Source: Annona cherimola (Eukaryota > Streptophyta > Magnoliopsida > Magnoliales > Annonaceae). Taken from it: 64,000 nt of DNA. Where the stretch lies: positions 55,060,008 through 55,124,007 of the forward strand of contig CM059973.1 of assembly GCA_030490835.1 (NCBI GenBank), in the 5' to 3' direction. The position numbers and the translations under genes are program-made. Below, in pieces: positions 59,705 to 64,000 of the stretch (its first letter is position 1; each line of letters starts with the position of its first letter). Under the pieces are notes generated by a model. That model was not told where the DNA came from. It saw only the letters and a program-made list of their open reading frames with translations, and made no database searches.

Positions 59705-60343
59705 TTGGAGGTATTAAAACAATTTCATATCAATATATCTCTTGTGGAAGCCTTGGAACAGATGCTCACCTATGCCAAATTTATGAAGGATATATTGTCA
59801 AAGAAAAGGCGACTAACAGAATTTGAAATAGTGGCGTTAACAGAAGAATGTAGTGCTATGGTGCAAAGAAAGTTGTTGCCCAAGCTCAAGGACCTAGGGA
59901 GCTTTACCATTCCATGCACAATTGGAAATTATTATTTCGGGAGAGCTCTTTGTGACTTGGGAGCCAGTATCAATTTAATGCCAAAATTCATATTTAGGAA
60001 ACTTGGCATTGGGGAAGCATGACTTACAACTGTAATGCTGCAATTGGCGGATCTCTCCATGACATATCCAGAAGGAATTATTGAAGACGTGCATATCAAG
60101 GTGGATAAATTTATATTTCCAGCAGACTTCATCGTTCTGGACTATGAAGAGGACCGAGACATGTCAATCATTTTGGGTCAGCCATTTCTCACTACTGGCA
60201 AGGCGATTATTGATGTGCAAGCTGGTGAGTTGACTATGCGTGTGCAGAATCAAAAAGTCACATTTAGTGTGTTTAAAGAGATTCATTTTTTGAATGATCC
60301 AAAGGAATGTTTTATGGTCGATATAGTGGACTCGACTGTATAA
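59705..60343 (+). pseudogene. Gypsy aspartic protease region
   Basis: 59705-60022 reads LTYAKFMKDILSKKRRLTE, TEECSAMVQRKLLPKLKDLG, then ALCDLGASINLMP, with the catalytic Asp at codon 84 of this frame. A stop and change at about 60,022 (EA then TGA) separates it from QLADLSMTYPEGIIEDVHIK, PADFIVLDYEEDRD and IILGQPFLTTGKAIID (60,035-60,240), which complete the fold. This order is characteristic of Athila/Tat-like Gypsy elements. It would cleave the polyprotein. A better preserved copy of the remnant at about 32 kb. Confidence 0.85.
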
Positions 60344-60376
60344 GCCGAATTCCAAGTTACTTCACGCTAGGACATT

Positions 60377-61700
60377 ATGGAAGCATCGCTGATCGAAGAA
60401 GTGAATGAAGTTGATGAAGAATCAATTGAGATGGTACGCTACTTGCAGCAATCTCCGACCTTTACATGCTATCGACAAAAGTTTGAATCGCTAGAGCTCG
60501 ATCCAGATTCATTTAAACATTTAAAGTCATCAATTGAGCAGCCGCCAATATTGGAGCTGAAACCTCTTCCATCTCATCTAAAATATGTATATTTGGGAGT
60601 TGAATCATCACTCCCAGTTATCATTTCTGCGGCATTGGATTCTCTACAGGAAGAAAAATTGCTTAGAGTGCTCAAAGACCACAAGAAGGCTATCGGATGG
60701 ACCATCGCAGATATCAGGAGAATTAACTCATCTTTCTATATGCACAAAATTTCTTTAGAAGAGAATTCAAAGTTGTTCATTGAAGCCCAGAGAAGATTGA
60801 ATCCTATCATGAAGGAAGTAGTCAAAAAGGAGATTATAAAATGGCTTGATGCAGGTGTTATTTATCCCATCTCCGATAGTTCTTGGGTTAGTCCGGTATA
60901 ACGCATTCCAAAGAAAGGTGGAATGACGGTAGTATCTAATTAGAATAACAAATTGATTCCAACTCGGACAGTTACGGGATGGAGAGTATGTATGGACTAC
61001 CGAAAGCTAAATAAAGCTACCAGAAAAGATCACTTCCCTCTCTCATTTGTTGATCAGATGCTAGACAGGTTAGTAGGTCGGGAATTCTATTGCTTTCTAA
61101 ACGGTTATTTAGGCTACTACCAGATTATGATAGCACTCGAAGACCAAGAGAAGACTACTTTCACATGTCCGTATAGAACATTTGCATCCAGGCGAATGTC
61201 ATTTGGCTTATGCAACGCACCTGCCACATTCCAGCGTTGTATGATGGCTATTTTCACTAATATGGTCGAGGATTTTTTAGAAATATTTATGGACGACTTC
61301 TCTGTATTCAAAAATTCATTTGACGAGTGTCTCGCCAATCTATCGAAAATGCTTCAACGTTGCGAAGACACAAACCTGGTTCTTAACTGATAAAAATGTC
61401 ATTTCATGGTGCAAGAGGGCATAGTACTCGGGCACCGAGTTTCCAAACAGGAAATCGAAGTCAATAAACCAAAAATCGAGGCGATTGAAAAGCTTCCACC
61501 TCCCACATTAGTAAAAGGCATTCACAGCTTTTTGGGACATGGAGAATCTACAGGAGATTCATAAAAGATCTCTCAAGGATTGCTAAGCCGCTATGCACTC
61601 TATTAGAGAAGGATGCACTATTCAACTTTGATACGGAATGTATGCAGTCATTCCAAGAGTTGAAAAGGAGATTAGTATCAGCGCCAATTATCATTTCTCC
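60377..61700 (+). pseudogene. Gypsy reverse transcriptase, catalytic Asp replaced
   Basis: 60,377-60,901 covers the N-terminal linker and RT start (ILELKPLPSHLKYVYLG, LKDHKKAIGWTIADI, WLDAGVIYPISDSSWVSPV). Stops lie at about 60,899 and 60,941-60,943. 60,953-61,390 continues RVCMDYRKLNKATRKDHFPL, then CFLNGYLGYYQI, where the family has LDGYSGY: the motif-A Asp is Asn (AAC, 61100-61102). It continues with FGLCNAPATFQRCM and FMDD. Two stops at 61,388-61,393 and a frameshift near 61,540 follow, then the connection region (IAKPLCTLLEKDALFNFD). Enzymatically dead on several counts. Confidence 0.88.
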
Positions 61701-61771
61701 TAATTAAAGTCTTCCGTTCAAATTAATATGCGATGCTAGTGACTTTGCAATTGGAGCAGTATTAGGACAGA

Positions 61772-62822
61772 TAGGGGTGCAACTTGGGCCGGGTTGAGCC
61801 CGAACCTGGCCCGCTGAACCCGATTTCTACCGGTGTTAGAACTCATTTTTCTATAACCAGAGTCCGAAGAACCCGAATCCAATGAATCCGATTTGTAAAT
61901 GTGATAGGGTTAGGGTTCGAGTGAACCCGAGCCTGATTTCTATTTTATATGTATTATAAAATATATTTTATATATAATATCTAAACAATATTTCTTTATA
62001 TTTTTTTATTTTATGTTATTTATATTTATAAACACATGTTTGACATATTGTAATTATATTATAAATAAAGTATATTATTTTCATTTATATTTATCTTTTA
62101 TTTCTATAATCTTCTTTATTTATCTTGTTTTTTATGTTAAATTTTTTTTAAAGATATTCTTTATAGATGAATGATTTTATTAGCTCGGGGTAAGCAAATG
62201 TTCCACTTACCCTACTTCAAAAAACTTAGTTATAACAATTTTTTTTATTTTTTCTTCAGACACTTGTTTATTTAAATGTATTTAACATATAAAACAAGTT
62301 TTACAATTTTTGGATATGTGTATATATTTTTTAAGATTTTTAAACGTTTGTGTATATATGTATTTAAATTACCCTTTTCTTTAAAAATCTCAAAAAAATA
62401 TATACATATATTCAAAAATGGTAAAACTTGATTTATATGTTAAATACACTTAGATCAACAAGTGCATGAAGAGAAAAATAAAAAAAAAGTTATTGCAAAT
62501 GAGATTTTAGAGGTGGGCTAAGTGAGACATTTGCTTAGCCCGGGCTAACAGGATCACTTCTCTTCTTTATATTGTTATATTTTTTAAAAATATATGGTTT
62601 GACTGTATATTATTAAGTTTACTTATATGATATGTTATTATTATACATTCATATAAAATTTTAAACCTATCACTCTTACATAAAATGTAAATTTATCAAC
62701 CTAAATTCCAACCTGAAACTCAGCCTGAACCCGATTTTCAAAAATAGGGTTAGAGTTTAGGTTTTACACATAAGGTTAGTGTTGAGGTAAACCCGAGTTT
62801 CATGAGCCCGAGTTGTACCCCG
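61772..62822. mobile_element. hAT-type MITE in Gypsy RNase H
   Basis: Left end TAGGGGTGCAACTTGGGCC, right end in reverse complement GGGGTACAACTCGGGCTCA. Flanking AGGACAGA (61764-61771) and AGGAACAGA (62823-62831) fit an 8-bp TSD with a one-base indel. Repeated AACCCGA/GGTTCGGG phrases lie near both ends. It contains a foldback MITE (62,172-62,556). Net length about 665 bp. No coding frame. Confidence 0.82.
62172..62556. mobile_element. Foldback MITE nested in the hAT MITE, 385 bp
   Basis: Left end TGATTTTATTAGCTCGGGG, right end in reverse complement TGATCCTGTTAGCCCGGGC. Arms of about 180 bp pair (GTAAGCAAATGT, TTTAACATATAAA-CAAGTTTTAC, TTTTTGGATATGTG). Same family and size as 19,729-20,112. 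Confidence 0.85.
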
Positions 62823-63290
62823 AGGAACAGAGGAAAAATAAGGTCTTCCATTCAATATATTATGCAAGCAAGACCTTAAATGAGGCACAACTAAATTTCA
62901 TCACTACAGAAAAGGAGTTATTGGTGGTGGTGTTTGCATTTGATAAGTTCAGAGCATATTTGGTTGGGACTAAGGTGATTGTTTATACAAATCATTCTGC
63001 AATCAAATACCTGATTGAAAAGAAAGATGTGAAACCCCACTTAATCCGGTTGGTATTGTTGTTTCAAGAATTCGACCTTGAAATTAAGGACCGAAAAGGA
63101 GCAAAAAATCAGGTAGCTAATCACCTATTCCACTTAGAAAGCAGCCAGCATTTCCAAGATATGGAGCAAATCAGAGAAGTGTTCCCTGATGAGCAGTTAT
63201 TTTCAATTTTTCAAGTCAATCCACCATGGTATGCGGACTTTGTGAATTATATAGTCAGTGGTATATTGCCCCCGGAGTTGAATTCTCATT

Positions 63291-64000
63291 AGAAGAAGAA
63301 ATTTCTTCATGATGTTAAATTCTATTTCTGAGATGAACCATACCTGTTTAAACAATGCTCAAACCAATTATACGAAAGATGCATTCCGGAATATGAGATA
63401 GAGAAAATATTGCCAAGTTGTCATTCATCACCATATGGGGGTCATTTCCAAGGGGACAAAACTGCTGCAAAAGTACTTCAATCTAGATTCTATTGTCCTT
63501 CTCTATTTAAAGACGCTCATCTTTTTGTTAAGAGGTGCGACCAATACCAGCGTGCAGGGAATATTATGAAAAGACATGAAATGCCGCTCACTAACGTCAT
63601 TGAAGTCGAGATCTTTGATGTTTGGGATATCAACTTCATGGGACCCTTCATTCCTTCTTTTGGCAATCAGTTTATCTTGGTTACAGTTGATTATGTGTCC
63701 AAATGAGTTGAAGCAGTACCGACTCCAACGAGTGATGCCAAAATAGTTCTCAAATTTGTCAAGAAAAATATATTCACTCGTTTCGGCACACCAAGGGTGA
63801 TCGTTAGTGATGAAGGTTCACATTTCTGCAGCCGATAATTCATGAAAATATTAACTAAGTATGGAGTACGCCACAGGGTCACCACAGCATATCATCCTCA
63901 AGCCAACGGGTAAGTTGAACTTTCCAATAAAGAATTAAAACAAATTCTTAAGAAAATAATTGGACATCTCGGAAGGATTGGTCTCTCAAGTTGGATGATG
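63291..64000 (+). pseudogene. Gypsy integrase, first DDE Asp replaced; cut by window edge
   Basis: Zinc-finger region HSSPYGGHFQGDKTAAKV ... VKRCDQYQRAG, where the second Cys of CxxC is Tyr (63545-63547). The core reads IFDVWDINFMGPF: the family's IDFMGPF Asp is Asn (63632-63634) and the preceding Gly is Asp. VIVSDEGSHFC retains the second Asp, and VELSNKELK the Glu. Stops interrupt after YVSK (about 63,704), after FCSR (about 63,836) and in NG-VELS (about 63,910). Its C-terminus lies beyond 64,000. Inactive. Confidence 0.86.

Larger units (their letters stand above)
61701..63290 (+). pseudogene. Gypsy RNase H, split by a hAT MITE, two Asp-to-Asn
   Basis: 61,715-61,770 reads LPFKLICDASDFAIGAVLGQ, the start of RNase H. 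The MITE intervenes, and 62,830 onward resumes [37 protein letters not shown] and [14 protein letters not shown]. The Asp expected in TDHSA is Asn (62990-62992), and the Asp of VADHLS is also Asn (VANHLF, 63119-63121). The Asp of CDAS and the Glu of TTEKE remain. It would degrade RNA in the hybrid during replication. Inactive. Confidence 0.86.
45664..64000 (+). mobile_element. Ty3/Gypsy (Athila/Tat-like) element hosting nested insertions; runs off the window
   Basis: The 5' LTR starts at 45,664 and ends at 57,606, split by the Copia insertion; net LTR length is about 1,486 bp. Then follow a PBS, gag, protease, RT, RNase H and the start of integrase, in order. The 3' part and TSD lie outside the window (left flanking pentamer CAGTC). 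It carries a Copia (46,554-57,005), a Tourist MITE (59,047-59,315) and a hAT MITE (61,772-62,822). Coding is broken by many stops and some frameshifts, and several catalytic Asp codons read Asn. Confidence 0.9.

Noticed and set aside
57773..64000. Integrated plant pararetrovirus as the source of the RT-bearing segment
   Set aside because: LTR, tRNA-Asp-type PBS, and gag-protease-RT-RNase H-integrase order show an LTR retrotransposon. No movement or coat protein motifs.

Overview
This is nuclear DNA from a flowering plant. It is AT-rich and packed with nested retrotransposons and small inverted-repeat DNA elements. I found no host gene I would defend. The species cannot be read from the window, but every large feature (L1-type LINE with an RNase H tail, Sirevirus-like Copia, Tekay-like and Athila/Tat-like Gypsy, Tourist/hAT/Mutator-type MITEs) is typical of an angiosperm genome.

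Layout. 1-2.8 kb: AT-rich DNA with two tandem repeats (106 and 109 bp units) and a foldback element. 2,862-9,011 (minus): a full-length L1-like LINE with a 15-bp target-site duplication (TSD), an A tail, ORF1 (DUF4283-type region plus CCHC knuckle) and ORF2 (endonuclease, RT, zf-RVT, RNase H). It is dead through one frameshift and five in-frame stops. 9-20.3 kb: a dense field of MITEs, including one nested 12 bp inside another with a perfect 10-bp TSD. 20,347-24,657 (minus): a Gypsy element with 0.92-kb LTRs and TSD AATTT, keeping only gag ends and a protease start. 24.7-26 kb: a gene-5'-end-like stretch between hAT-like pieces. About 26-34 kb (plus): an old Athila/Tat-like element whose LTR is split by a 2,564-bp solo LTR (TSD ATTAT) and whose protease is split by a hAT MITE. 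About 34.3-37.8 kb (minus): a second gag-only Athila/Tat-like remnant. 38,456-39,967: an old LTR related to the Sirevirus further right. 40.5-41.3 kb: another Gypsy gag-protease scrap. 45,664 to beyond the right edge (plus): a Gypsy element whose 5' LTR was hit by a 10,452-bp Sirevirus-like Copia (46,554-57,005, minus, TSD GTAAG). That Copia carries a solo LTR of its own family (52,293-53,936, TSD CTTTC). The Gypsy coding part is also hit by a Tourist MITE and by a hAT MITE that itself contains a foldback MITE.

How it fits together. The window is a stratified insertion record that can be ordered by TSDs. The youngest large event is the Copia: its 1,661-bp LTRs align without gaps and I see one difference, yet its internal region already has a nonsense codon, two frameshifts and a solo-LTR insertion. 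This suggests it was copied as an already defective element by proteins supplied in trans. In the host Gypsy, family-invariant Asp residues of RT, RNase H and integrase read as Asn, all explained by G-to-A change, as expected for cytosine-methylation decay. The Copia U3 holds a cluster of GTCGAC-centred palindromes upstream of its TATA box, and the region before its 3' LTR holds several polypurine-tract copies. Both are known Sirevirus traits, here with a motif I do not recognise.
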